NCBI GenBank assembly: GCA_945905815.1
Contig: CAMDQH010000028.1
Location: 1 to 32,505, forward strand
Origin: Bacteriovorax stolpii
Lineage (GTDB): Bacteria > Bdellovibrionota > Bacteriovoracia > Bacteriovoracales > Bacteriovoracaceae
Length of the DNA: 32,505 nt
Reading direction: 5' to 3'
Position numbers and translations under genes: made by a program. Shown here piece after piece: positions 1 to 8,460 of the stretch. The notes beneath the pieces are model-generated. The model did no database searches. It had not been told where the DNA came from and was given only the letters and a program-made list of their open reading frames with translations. The first letter of the stretch is position 1, and each line of letters opens with the position of its first letter.

Positions 1-416
1 ACCAGCGTGGCAGTATTATTAGTAACCTTACCTCTTGCCTCTTCCTCATAATAAATTGCATTCACGTAATGGAGCAATTCATCGGTCCACCGATACCCCT
101 GATGATCCATCTCGACTTGGATCTCATCAACGCTTCCATCAAAGATATCGGTATCATCTTCATTATCTTTTCTTCCAAAATTAGTTGAACCACCTGCAAC
201 GGAAAGGGCAGCCGAAAAATTACCTTTTTTGGCATCCACTCTTGGGTCACCTGAAAATTGAAGTTTCGCCCCAAACAAGGTAGGAGACATCATAAATGAA
301 GACAATATAAAAAAATCTAAACGCCTCAAAATCCCCAACTCACCACTGGCATTAAAACCATAGTTAACGGAATCATCATTTAATGGCACATTGGTAGAGG
401 ATCCTGAAAAATCCAT
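1..416 (-). CDS. Unrecognised protein, 5' part only, runs off the left edge
   Basis: The minus-strand frame stays open from a stop near 483 to the window edge, and its first ATG is at 416, giving about 138 residues. The composition looks coding: a Gly/Ser/Asn-rich beginning, then IFDGSVDEIQVE followed by an acidic stretch and TNNTATLV. FDGSVDE loosely resembles the end of LamG/concanavalin-like domains, but I cannot assign a family. No ribosome binding site is obvious before 416, and no signal peptide follows it. The frame is open for about 21 codons upstream of the ATG, so the start is uncertain. It could be a truncated remnant of an exported, type IV pilin-like or LamG protein. Sequence to the left is needed to tell an intact gene from a fragment. 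Confidence 0.4.
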   Translation of the reverse strand, partial: MDFSGSSTNVPLNDDSVNYGFNASGELGILRRLDFFILSSFMMSPTLFGAKLQFSGDPRVDAKKGNFSAALSVAGGSTNFGRKDNEDDTDIFDGSVDEIQVEMDHQGYRWTDELLHYVNAIYYEEEARGKVTNNTATL

Positions 417-568
417 TTGATATTGCTTACATCCCTGCAGCCGCAGATCTAGTGCTCCTTTGGCGAATTTTCCATGGGTTTCCGGTTAGATCATCCGGGT
501 ACAAGCGGTTCTTAAATAGGTGGAGCACGACACGAGACTCAATAGACCGATTTAATAAAGATATTTCA

Positions 569-620
569 TTCTTAGATTCTACATATATTAGACGATGACT
601 GAATAGTACTTCTTAGATTC
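569..620 (+). promoter_or_regulatory. Two copies of TTCTTAGATTC upstream of the photolyase gene
   Basis: The 11-base sequence TTCTTAGATTC occurs exactly at 569-579 and again at 610-620, 41 bases apart centre to centre (about four helical turns). The photolyase ATG is at 645. AT-rich DNA between the copies includes TATATT. Placement just ahead of a light-repair gene suggests regulator half-sites, but no core promoter could be assigned with confidence. Function is inferred from position only. Confidence 0.35.
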
Positions 621-644
621 CCCTCTTTTTGAGAGAATAAACAG

Positions 645-2030
645 ATGAAAACTCTTTGCTGGATACGCCGGGACCTAAGACTACATGACAACGCTGCCCT
701 TTCAAATGCCCTCCTTAGTGGCGAAACAACTATCGTTTTTGTTTTCGATTCACATATTTTGGATAAACTCAAAAATAAATCAGATAAACGAGTGACCTTT
801 ATTATGCAGTCTCTGCAAGAGATTGAAAAACAACTACAAAAGAAGGGATCATCACTCATAATCAGATATGGGAAACCAGAAGTAGAAATCCCAAAGTTAT
901 GTGAAGAGCTTAAGATCCAGAAAGTGTTCACAAACCGTGACTACGAACCCTACGCAAATAAAAGAGATGATGGTGTTTCTAAAAAGTTAAAAATACTCAA
1001 CATTGATTTTGAAACGTACAAAGATTCCGTTTATTTTGAAAAACATGAAGTTATAAATGGCTCTGGAAGCGTTTATAAAGTTTTTACTCCTTACAAAAAC
1101 AAGTGGCTCCAGCAGTTTGAAGAGACAGGTAGAACAGTTTCTGATTTTGAGTGTCAGCTCAAGAATGTACGTAAATTTGTGAACGCCAAAAATGTTCTCG
1201 AGCATAATTGGTACAAAGAAATTGGTTTTGTGGAAGATTTACCCTTGCTTACTGGCGGAACCTCTGAGGCACTTAAAAGACTCAAAAACTTTGATCGCGT
1301 GATCGCTGACTATACAGAAGGCCGAAATTTTCCTGCCCTTAATGGGACATCTAATCTTTCGGTTTATATTCGTTTTGGAAATTTATCCATAAGAGACATG
1401 ATCAGATTCTCCATTAAAACTAGCTCCGATGGTTCACAAACTTGGCTATCAGAAATTATTTGGCGGGATTTTTATCATATGATTTTGGATTCTCATCCCT
1501 ATGTGGAAAAAGAGTCCTACAAACGCGAATACGACAATATTAAATGGTTAGGTAAAGAAGAAGATTTCAAGGCCTGGTGTGAAGGCCGCACAGGGTTTCC
1601 GATTGTAGATGCGGCCATGCGTTGTCTAAACCAAACAGGTATGATGCATAACCGGCCTCGGATGATAGTCGCCTCTTTCTTATGCAAAATTCTTTTGATT
1701 GACTGGAAAAAAGGCGAAAAGTATTTTGCGGATCATCTCCTGGATTTTGATTTCGCTGCAAATAATGGTGGCTGGCAGTGGTCATCGAGTTCAGGTTGCG
1801 ATGCACAGCCCTACTTTCGTATCTTTAATCCTTATACTCAGAGTGAAAAATTTGATCAAGATGGTCAATTCATTCGAGAATGGATTCCAGAACTAGCACA
1901 TGCCACAAAAAAAGAAATTCACAGACCTGACAAAGATAAGTTTAAAAATTATCCGGCCCCAATCGTTTCTTATGAGCAGAATAGAATTCGCTGTTTAGCA
2001 ATGTATGCGGCCGTAATCGCAAAGAAGTAA
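645..2030 (+). CDS. phrB: Deoxyribodipyrimidine photolyase, class I CPD type
   Basis: This is a cytoplasmic FAD enzyme that uses blue/near-UV light to split cyclobutane pyrimidine dimers. The 461-residue length matches class I enzymes. Residues 1-130 form the antenna-binding alpha/beta domain, starting LCWIRRDLRLHDNAAL. The FAD domain shows TSNLS (235-239), W-R-D-F (273-276), HNRPRM (335-340) and NNGGWQW (373-379), all characteristic of the family; Trp residues here include the likely electron-transfer chain. The end, YFRIFNPYTQ, is also typical. The ATG at 645 is preceded by only a weak GAGAG ribosome site. The gene is convergent with the lipocalin gene, 16 bases apart, and carries a direct repeat upstream. 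CPD repair is inferred from family resemblance; some relatives are cryptochromes. Confidence 0.95.
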   Translation: MKTLCWIRRDLRLHDNAALSNALLSGETTIVFVFDSHILDKLKNKSDKRVTFIMQSLQEIEKQLQKKGSSLIIRYGKPEVEIPKLCEELKIQKVFTNRDYEPYANKRDDGVSKKLKILNIDFETYKDSVYFEKHEVINGSGSVYKVFTPYKNKWLQQFEETGRTVSDFECQLKNVRKFVNAKNVLEHNWYKEIGFVEDLPLLTGGTSEALKRLKNFDRVIADYTEGRNFPALNGTSNLSVYIRFGNLSIRDMIRFSIKTSSDGSQTWLSEIIWRDFYHMILDSHPYVEKESYKREYDNIKWLGKEEDFKAWCEGRTGFPIVDAAMRCLNQTGMMHNRPRMIVASFLCKILLIDWKKGEKYFADHLLDFDFAANNGGWQWSSSSGCDAQPYFRIFNPYTQSEKFDQDGQFIREWIPELAHATKKEIHRPDKDKFKNYPAPIVSYEQNRIRCLAMYAAVIAKK

Positions 2031-2046
2031 TGGCCACGTCTTTAAT

Positions 2047-2571
2047 TTACTTGGTTTGCTGAGGAACTTTCTGGAGATCTTTTAGATCAAAAGACTGAGC
2101 TCTCAAATTGCCTAAAATTTCTTGGTAAACATTTTCCGGTAGTGTTGGGGTTCGCGCCATAATCCAGACATTCTTTCGGTTGGGCACAGCAATCACAGTA
2201 TATGAATAGTCTGAAGCAAGATCAGTAATGAGATAAGCAAATTTCAGAGGCCAGAACGGTTGTATTCTCCATTCGGCATAGGTTTTTTTGTTATAGATAA
2301 AGGCTTTTTGAGGGTAAGATTTTTCTTTGCCATCGAAACTATCCAGATTAAATTTAAAATCAACGTCAATACGGTCCTCTTCATCATTCCACGTATACGT
2401 TTCGATTGCATTGTAAGCACCCTTTTCAATAAAAGTTGGGATATTGGCTATTACGTACCACTTACCCATAAACCGATTTATATCGACATAATCGACTGTT
2501 TTAACCGGACTGCTATGGCTAGTTGAACAAGAACTCATGAGTAACAGAAGCAAAGTGGTATAATTCTTCAT
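2047..2571 (-). CDS. blc: Outer-membrane lipocalin lipoprotein (Blc family)
   Basis: The 174-residue protein begins with a lipoprotein signal: a Leu-rich core followed by LMSSC, placing the lipidated Cys at residue 15. The lipocalin signature GKWY lies at 36-39 and is followed by the beta-barrel pattern of bacterial Blc, including a C-terminal IMARTPTLPE segment. Blc proteins bind fatty acids or lysophospholipids and help with membrane maintenance under stress. The next residue after the lipid Cys is Ser, consistent with outer-membrane sorting. It lies 60 bases downstream of menE on the same strand and could be a read-through tail gene of the men operon. Lipocalins are recurrent members of photolyase/LitR light clusters, which fits its photolyase neighbour. 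Confidence 0.88.
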   Translation of the reverse strand: MKNYTTLLLLLMSSCSTSHSSPVKTVDYVDINRFMGKWYVIANIPTFIEKGAYNAIETYTWNDEEDRIDVDFKFNLDSFDGKEKSYPQKAFIYNKKTYAEWRIQPFWPLKFAYLITDLASDYSYTVIAVPNRKNVWIMARTPTLPENVYQEILGNLRAQSFDLKDLQKVPQQTK

Positions 2572-2631
2572 ATTAATATCTTATCAGATTATCTAGCAAT
2601 TACCTTGGAACAAAACTTAAGCAAGCAGTTT

Positions 2632-3732
2632 TTAAAAAAAATCCATGTTAACAATAGTTTTACCTAACTCTGTTTTACTCAGACATTCAACCTTAAGCTT
2701 TATTTCAAAACGAACTGGACTTACGAGCTCTTCGACAGCAGCGATTATTTGAGGCGCCAGATTTTGTTCATAAATAAAGACGAGTACTTTTCCCTTCCTC
2801 TCATTTGAAGTCAAAAATAGATCCATCTTGCCCCAACATCCGTTATCCAGCATAAAGTGATCTAGCTTGTTTTTAAGTTCGGCCAAGGAAATCAAAAGAC
2901 CAGAGGATTTAAATGATCCATCAAGTCGCCCAAGCGGAATAATTCCCGTGTCAAAAATCTCAGCTCGATCAGATAAAGGATAAAACCCTTCAGAATCGAG
3001 GACACTTTTTGCCATTTTTATTTCCCAGAAATGATTTTTAACAAATTCACAAGTATAAAGGGATCGACTCTTAACCCAAATTCTTTTCAAATTATCAGTT
3101 TTAACTTCATGATGTGGTAAAAGTTTTAAACCATGAATGAGATCTCCTCCCGTTGCGAGCCCAGAAGCAACTTCAGTCATGCCAAAAGTTCGAACCAATG
3201 GCCATCCAAGTGCAATGGCACGTCTTTCAAGTTCCTCACCCAAAAAATCCCCCCCCACTAAAACAATTTTGAGAATAGGCGGACAGGAGACATTGAGTGC
3301 AACTAAATCATAAATCTGTGCAGGCACGAGCGAAATAACTGTGACATTTTGTAATGTGATATTTTCAGCAATAGTAGATGGATTCCAAGGGTGAAGGATC
3401 GCTGGTTTCTGATCTACAAGTAAACTTCTGACATAAATACTTAAACCGGCAATATGATAAGGAGGCAGGCATAGGCCCCAGCGGTCAAGGTGTGTAAGCT
3501 TAAGTCTTTCATGAACTGCCAAGGCACTCGTAAAAAGTGCTTCAAATGATAATGCATAACCTTTAGGATTTTGAGATGTCGTTCCAGAAGACAAAATACA
3601 AAATTGTCCTGAGATGCCATTATTCTGGAGCAGCTGACTAATCTCAGATGTTAAGTAATGCAATCTGGGAGGAAGAAAAAATTGATTCTCACGTTTTTTT
3701 TCAATCATTAAATCGTACATAGCGATTCCCAT
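2632..3732 (-). CDS. menE: o-Succinylbenzoate-CoA ligase (MenE), short form
   Basis: MenE activates o-succinylbenzoate with ATP and CoA. ANL-superfamily core motifs are present: the phosphate loop SSGTTSQNPKG at 48-58, FGMTE at 183-187, GRLDG at 268-272 and a C-terminal TELGKT containing the presumptive catalytic Lys at about 358. At 366 residues it is about 100 shorter than common MenE proteins, with the missing part at the N-terminus. The ATG at 3732 has a good AAGGA ribosome site six bases upstream, so truncation by a wrong start is unlikely. It overlaps menC by 25 bases and is the last men gene. Assignment rests on the ANL motifs plus operon position; by sequence alone another small acyl-CoA ligase would be possible. 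Confidence 0.88.
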   Translation of the reverse strand: MGIAMYDLMIEKKRENQFFLPPRLHYLTSEISQLLQNNGISGQFCILSSGTTSQNPKGYALSFEALFTSALAVHERLKLTHLDRWGLCLPPYHIAGLSIYVRSLLVDQKPAILHPWNPSTIAENITLQNVTVISLVPAQIYDLVALNVSCPPILKIVLVGGDFLGEELERRAIALGWPLVRTFGMTEVASGLATGGDLIHGLKLLPHHEVKTDNLKRIWVKSRSLYTCEFVKNHFWEIKMAKSVLDSEGFYPLSDRAEIFDTGIIPLGRLDGSFKSSGLLISLAELKNKLDHFMLDNGCWGKMDLFLTSNERKGKVLVFIYEQNLAPQIIAAVEELVSPVRFEIKLKVECLSKTELGKTIVNMDFF

Positions 3733-4550
3733 TTTTTGTCCTTAAGATCCGAAAGGAATGACTCAAGAACATCTTTACACAATTGAAACCCTTCTTTGTA
3801 GTTGCCCGTGAAAAGTTCCGGTACTTGTTGATAAAGACAAGGGGTTATTAGTCCATGGCATAATTCCAAATCTCCATACTCAATCAGTTCTTGATAAGTG
3901 AGATAATTGCCAAGCAAGTGCCCCATAGGAGCACTAAAAATCACATGTGCGGCCTGGGAAGGAAACAGTTCACGGTAAGGTTTATAAACTTTGACTTGGT
4001 ACGGATGACCTGAAATAAAATCCTGCGCCTTTGGTAAGTTGACAATACTCCAATCGGCTCGATTCAAGGGATCTTCAATATATTCAATAAAAGGGAGAAA
4101 CTCTGGGGTAATTACTTTTTCAAAAAAAGGCCAATCCTCTGCTGAAAAAATCCCATTCGCATCTAGTCTTATCGAATGGCCTGCTTGGATTAATGGAATA
4201 AATGCCAAATCCGATTTATGCAATAGCTTATATTTAAGTATTGTTGCCTGAGGTATTGTACCTTGAATAAATAATTCATGATTTTTAAATTTGAAAAATG
4301 AATCATTTTTAAGCGGCCAGGTAAGTCTGAGATGTGCTTTTTTCTGCGCCGGAGATTTTGCTTCTTTAAAACTTTCAAGAAATTTATCAACGGGGTCATC
4401 CCCTAGCTCGGGATGAGGAAAATACTCCCAGAAACTAATTGCCCCATTTTTTTCACCCATGAGAAAAACACCTTCTCGCTCTGAGAGATTTTCTCTTGCA
4501 TTTGGAGGACGTAAGGGAGTTAAAAAAAACTTATGAAAAGAGATGTTCAT
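3708..4550 (-). CDS. menC: o-Succinylbenzoate synthase (MenC), divergent
   Basis: MenC dehydrates SHCHC to o-succinylbenzoate and belongs to the enolase superfamily. RLDANG at 128-133 carries the first metal ligands, and FIEYIEDPL around 154-162 gives the second (Glu159). The enolase-barrel KVYKP segment at 187-191 supplies the Lys expected on the opposite side of the site. The third acidic metal ligand is not obvious in the expected place. REGVFL and PHPELGDD near the N-terminus match the MenC capping domain. At 280 residues it is shorter than the usual 310-370. It overlaps menA by 20 bases and menE by 25. The context, between menA and menE in an otherwise complete men operon, makes the call firm despite divergence. 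Confidence 0.86.
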   Translation of the reverse strand: MNISFHKFFLTPLRPPNARENLSEREGVFLMGEKNGAISFWEYFPHPELGDDPVDKFLESFKEAKSPAQKKAHLRLTWPLKNDSFFKFKNHELFIQGTIPQATILKYKLLHKSDLAFIPLIQAGHSIRLDANGIFSAEDWPFFEKVITPEFLPFIEYIEDPLNRADWSIVNLPKAQDFISGHPYQVKVYKPYRELFPSQAAHVIFSAPMGHLLGNYLTYQELIEYGDLELCHGLITPCLYQQVPELFTGNYKEGFQLCKDVLESFLSDLKDKKWESLCTI

Positions 4551-5400
4551 AAAAAAGACTCAAAAAAAGTAGTAGTGAAAAGACGATAAGATGTATACCT
4601 GCTATTTTTAGACCTAAGTTAAGTTTCTCGTACTTTTCCCAGATCACAATTTTCGCCAATTTGATACTTACAGGTAGTGCAAGCATCATCCACCAAAGAT
4701 TTGAAACGCCTTCTAGAAGAAAAATAAAACAATAGGGTAAATAGATTGTAAAGAGAGTCAGGATTTTGTACTTAGTTTCACTCATTCGGGTAGCTAAAGT
4801 CAGCTTCCCTACCTTCCTATCTTCATCCCTATCACGTAAATTGTTAATACATATGAGAGTCATGGTAAGAAAACCATAAATTGAAGCAAGACTCAGAACG
4901 TCTGGATGCAAACTATTTGTATAAATATAGTAAGAGCCAAAGACTGAAAATAACCCAAAAAATAAAAAAACAAAAATCTCGCCCAAACCCTTATAGGCAA
5001 GTGGTAAAGGTCCACCTGTATAGCCGTAAGAAAGATATAAAGAAAGCAGACCAGGTATCAAAATTATTGGTCCGCCTTTATAAATTAAAGGAATAGCAAA
5101 AAGAATTGCCGCAATCAGAGATCCAAATGCCCAATTACGAATGCTATTTTGACCAACGAGCCCTGAACTTGTAACGCGAACAGGACCATGACGGAATGTA
5201 TCTGCCCCTTTTTGGAAATCAATTAAATCATTGAAGAAATTTGTCGCCAACTGAATACATAAAGCACTCAAAATGCATAAAACAACCAGGTAAGGACTGA
5301 CAGAGAAATGATGAGATATCGACAGCATATAACTCATTAACGGAGGAATAATTGCAGCTACAAGTGTTTTTGGTCTGGTTGCAAGCAAAAAATTTCTCAT
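4531..5400 (-). CDS. menA: 1,4-dihydroxy-2-naphthoate polyprenyltransferase (MenA)
   Basis: MenA is an integral membrane UbiA-family enzyme that attaches the polyprenyl tail to DHNA, giving demethylmenaquinone. The 289-residue protein has about eight or nine hydrophobic segments. The two Asp-rich Mg-diphosphate motifs are both present: NDLID at 57-61 and NNLRDRDED at 186-194. The N-terminal LATRPKTLVAAIIPP is typical of MenA. The ATG overlaps the menH stop as ATGA, so translation is coupled. Its prenyl donor would be made by the prenyl diphosphate synthase at the head of the same operon. Confidence 0.95.
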   Translation of the reverse strand: MRNFLLATRPKTLVAAIIPPLMSYMLSISHHFSVSPYLVVLCILSALCIQLATNFFNDLIDFQKGADTFRHGPVRVTSSGLVGQNSIRNWAFGSLIAAILFAIPLIYKGGPIILIPGLLSLYLSYGYTGGPLPLAYKGLGEIFVFLFFGLFSVFGSYYIYTNSLHPDVLSLASIYGFLTMTLICINNLRDRDEDRKVGKLTLATRMSETKYKILTLFTIYLPYCFIFLLEGVSNLWWMMLALPVSIKLAKIVIWEKYEKLNLGLKIAGIHLIVFSLLLFLSLFYEHLFS

Positions 5401-6017
5401 AAGACTAATTCTCGTTTCAATATTGGAATTAACGAATCCGGCCTAAGATAAACGCGATGATCGGAAACAACTTCGATACATCTAATTGAAGAGCTAGTTA
5501 GCTGTTTGGCAATGCTTGAATATTTCTCGTCATACTTACCGTATATAAAACTAATTTTATTTTTATGTTCAATCATCTTTGGCAGATAGTTCTCCTGTTC
5601 GGACAAGCGGTATGAGTCAAAATAATTACGATGCGCCTTAAACAATTCACGGGGGAAATTTTTATTGACCTGACTTTGGTTAAATAAATCAAGGGTGTCC
5701 CAGAACTTTAGAAAATCATCTACTCCAAGGGTATCCATCTTTTGAATAATTTGATCTTCCCAAGCCTTCCTATTGGGTTTGTCTTGTTCATCTAGTCCAG
5801 GATGCGAACTTAAAAGAATAAGCCTCTTGATGTTAAATTTTAAATCAATTGCAAGCTTCGTCGCAATCCGACCACCCATCGAATAACCAACGACAATATC
5901 TTCTTCTGTTACATCTGTGGGAAGGTTTTCAAGATCATATACTCGACAATCGCCAATCTCTAAGTATGGATTCCAAATGTCAGCACCGCCAAAAAGGCCG
6001 GAGATAAAATGAATCAT
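5397..6017 (-). CDS. menH: SHCHC synthase (MenH), alpha/beta hydrolase
   Basis: MenH removes pyruvate from the MenD product SEPHCHC to give SHCHC. The protein is a small alpha/beta hydrolase with the nucleophile elbow GYSMGG (Ser at about 46 from the chosen start), a late Asp in IYGKYDEKY and a catalytic His in SDHRVYL. An upstream TTG at 6026 would add three residues, but the ATG at 6017 forms an ATGA overlap with the menD stop and has GGGAAG just ahead, so I chose it (206 residues). It sits between menD and menA in pathway-consistent order. Sequence alone would also fit a generic hydrolase; the operon settles it. Confidence 0.9.
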   Translation of the reverse strand: MIHFISGLFGGADIWNPYLEIGDCRVYDLENLPTDVTEEDIVVGYSMGGRIATKLAIDLKFNIKRLILLSSHPGLDEQDKPNRKAWEDQIIQKMDTLGVDDFLKFWDTLDLFNQSQVNKNFPRELFKAHRNYFDSYRLSEQENYLPKMIEHKNKISFIYGKYDEKYSSIAKQLTSSSIRCIEVVSDHRVYLRPDSLIPILKRELVL

Positions 6018-7429
6018 GCTTCCCAACTTCTTAGCAATTCCAAGGTTTCAAAGTTAGATGGATTAACTTCAAAAACCTGAACAGAATTAAAAAATTCAAA
6101 ATCGTTTCGAGCATAAGTCAAACCAAAGGCGTGAGTAATTTTTTCAAAATTAAAACCATGCTCCATAATCATACGGGGATTCATCTTCATGACATTAAAG
6201 ATTTGACCGCCAAAATTATTTAAAATTATGAGTTTAAGATTTTGAGGTATAGAAGCGAGAGATGAGAGATCATATTGCGTTGTAATATCACCTAAAATGC
6301 AATAGACAATTTCACTTGTACTGTGGGCAAGACCGATTGCTGTCGATAGTTGTCCGTCAATTCCATTTGCCCCTCGATTAGCAAATATTTTAAAATCTCT
6401 AGTCTGGATCATTTCAAAAAAACGTATTGAAAGAGAGTTTCCGATAAAAACATGGGATCTCTCAGGTAAATATCCCTGCAGTCTCATGTGGAAGCTTAAT
6501 TCTGAATGAGGATACTTGATAAGAAGCTGATTTAAGTCCTGGTATTTTTTTTGAGGCAGAGTAAATGGCTTAATGATTGCGAGACTACTCTTCCATTTTT
6601 CTAAGCAGGTCAATTCCTTAGAAGAATATTTCATGAGGGCCCCGTAGGATAACGCTCCAAGGCCCCTTGAATCAAAACTAAACGTTGGTAGATGTTTTTT
6701 TTCAAGAAGTCGCCAGGCCTTACTTAACGGAGTATGCCCAATTCGAATAACGCTGGTAAATAATTTCTCATTGATAAGTTTTATACAGTCTGTTTCATAT
6801 TTTATTGTGGAAAGATCATGTCCCTGGCTTAGGGTTTCAGCATAAAAAGGAATTCCCGTTTGTATGAGGTGTTTAACAAAATCACGCATACTATCGGATT
6901 CATGACTAACAAGAATCAATGGACGGGGATGCTCTTTGAGAAATAGTTCGAACCCATCCCACGAATTTTCATAAAAAGGTGCATGAGAAGAATCAATCTC
7001 GTTTTCATTTTCAATAATAACATTAATATGGGCCGGATAACTCAACTTCGAAAAATCAAGACTTTGAAGTTCATGCGTGGAGACTTCTAAAAAGGTTCTT
7101 CGGTACTCACGAGATATAATTTCATGATTAATTGTTTGGGGAGCACCGGTTTTTTGCATCCTTGCGGGACGGTCGCCAGTTATAAGCAAAAGAGGCACAT
7201 CAGAATAATAAGCTTCCACCATAGCAGACAGACACTCCGAAACAGCGGTACCTGAAGTTGTACAAATAGCAACTGGTTGCTTGGTCGACTTAGCGAAACC
7301 CAGTGCTTTAAAGCTAGCTGCTCGTTCATCAATCTCTAAGCTAAGAGATTCTGTATTGAATAAAGACAACAAGGTTTGATTCCTGGCACCTGTACAAAAA
7401 TAAGTAAATGGCAGCTCAGAGAGCTTCAT
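6014..7429 (-). CDS. menD: SEPHCHC synthase (MenD), thiamine-diphosphate enzyme
   Basis: MenD condenses isochorismate with 2-oxoglutarate using ThDP, the first committed step of menaquinone synthesis. The N-terminal PYR domain shows EIDERAASFKALG with the ThDP-activating Glu near residue 35, then TTSGTAVSEC and ITGDRPARMQKTGAPQTI, all typical of MenD. The C-terminal PP domain has the GD...N metal-diphosphate motif (GDITTQYD followed by ILNNFGG). At 471 residues it is shorter than the roughly 550 of E. coli MenD; the reduction appears to lie in the middle domain. The start overlaps the menF stop as ATGA. Confidence 0.94.
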   Translation of the reverse strand: MKLSELPFTYFCTGARNQTLLSLFNTESLSLEIDERAASFKALGFAKSTKQPVAICTTSGTAVSECLSAMVEAYYSDVPLLLITGDRPARMQKTGAPQTINHEIISREYRRTFLEVSTHELQSLDFSKLSYPAHINVIIENENEIDSSHAPFYENSWDGFELFLKEHPRPLILVSHESDSMRDFVKHLIQTGIPFYAETLSQGHDLSTIKYETDCIKLINEKLFTSVIRIGHTPLSKAWRLLEKKHLPTFSFDSRGLGALSYGALMKYSSKELTCLEKWKSSLAIIKPFTLPQKKYQDLNQLLIKYPHSELSFHMRLQGYLPERSHVFIGNSLSIRFFEMIQTRDFKIFANRGANGIDGQLSTAIGLAHSTSEIVYCILGDITTQYDLSSLASIPQNLKLIILNNFGGQIFNVMKMNPRMIMEHGFNFEKITHAFGLTYARNDFEFFNSVQVFEVNPSNFETLELLRSWEA

Positions 7430-8460
7430 AATAGAATTTCTCTTGTCGCTTCAATTTTTTGATAAATTTCATTTAACTCACTGCTCTCAACTGATGCATC
7501 GACTACTCCGGCACCAGCTTCAAGGATAAGTTTATTATCTTTTAATTGTATGTTTCGGATCATCACGAGTGATCGTTCTTTGTTATCATAGCTGACCTTG
7601 AACACTGACCCATGTAGCCGTTCAGGAAAAGCTTTATAGTATTCTGTCTGCAGGAGAAAAGGTCTGGCCTTGTGCCTAGGATATCCACCTAGTGCTGCTG
7701 TGGGAGACATTGCCTTAATCAATTCATCTGAATTGAAATTCGTTTTGAGTTTGCCTTCAATCAAAGTTTTTAAATGCACTAAACGCCCATAGGATGCAGT
7801 ATGAGTGTTAAGTCTTTGTAGTTCCAGGCAAAAAGGAGCTAAGTCCTCCATGATATTTTTAATAACGAGATCGTGTTCGTGTCGATTTTTTTTAGATAAA
7901 AGAAGTTCCGCCCCTTGAGAAACAGGAGCTGTTCCGGCCAAAGCAAAACTTTTTATTGAGTCGCCTTCGCAATCAAATAAAATTTCAGGAGTGGAGCCAA
8001 TGATGGCGTAATGATTTTCCCAAAAGCCGTAAGGTTCCCCTATCGTCGTAAACAAGGCTTGGTGGATGGCATGTTTTTTTAAATCTTCCGGCCGATCAAC
8101 TGTATATTCGACCCGAGACATCAACACTGCTTTTTTTAAATCAGGCTGGGCCGCTCGATAAAGGCTAAAATCTTTTTGAAATGCATCTTCAAATTTTTGC
8201 TCATTTACTAATTCAAACCTGAGGGATTCTTGGGGTAATATCGCTTGTATTTCACTCAATGTGACAATAACTATATCTTCAGGATGATAAAACTTTTTTT
8301 CTTGATTATAGAAATCTCTTATCTCAAACTGGATTGAACCCGTGGAAGGGTATTGTTTCCAAGACCCACCTTTAGCAAGTACAATTTTCTCCTTTTTATC
8401 CAAGGAAAAAAAACACCCCGTTTGGTAAAAATTTTTATCAAACCAGCCAGATAAATCCAT
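7426..8460 (-). CDS. menF: Isochorismate synthase (MenF)
   Basis: MenF isomerises chorismate to isochorismate and belongs to the chorismate-binding (anthranilate synthase I) family. The conserved C-terminal block is clear: FALAGTAPVSQGAE, SPTAALGGYPRHKA, then IRNIQLKDNKLILEAGAGVV and a Glu-rich tail ending EIYQKIEATREIL. The longest frame begins at a TTG at 8472, but the ATG at 8460 overlaps the menB stop (TAATG) and has GGGTG about seven bases upstream, so I use it (344 residues). Menaquinone rather than siderophore function is inferred from the operon. Confidence 0.93.
   Translation of the reverse strand: MDLSGWFDKNFYQTGCFFSLDKKEKIVLAKGGSWKQYPSTGSIQFEIRDFYNQEKKFYHPEDIVIVTLSEIQAILPQESLRFELVNEQKFEDAFQKDFSLYRAAQPDLKKAVLMSRVEYTVDRPEDLKKHAIHQALFTTIGEPYGFWENHYAIIGSTPEILFDCEGDSIKSFALAGTAPVSQGAELLLSKKNRHEHDLVIKNIMEDLAPFCLELQRLNTHTASYGRLVHLKTLIEGKLKTNFNSDELIKAMSPTAALGGYPRHKARPFLLQTEYYKAFPERLHGSVFKVSYDNKERSLVMIRNIQLKDNKLILEAGAGVVDASVESSELNEIYQKIEATREILL

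Noticed and set aside
572-931. 119-codon minus-strand frame opposite the photolyase 5' end
   Set aside because: It is antisense to the conserved antenna domain, Cys/Ser-rich without a domain pattern, and would cover the photolyase promoter.
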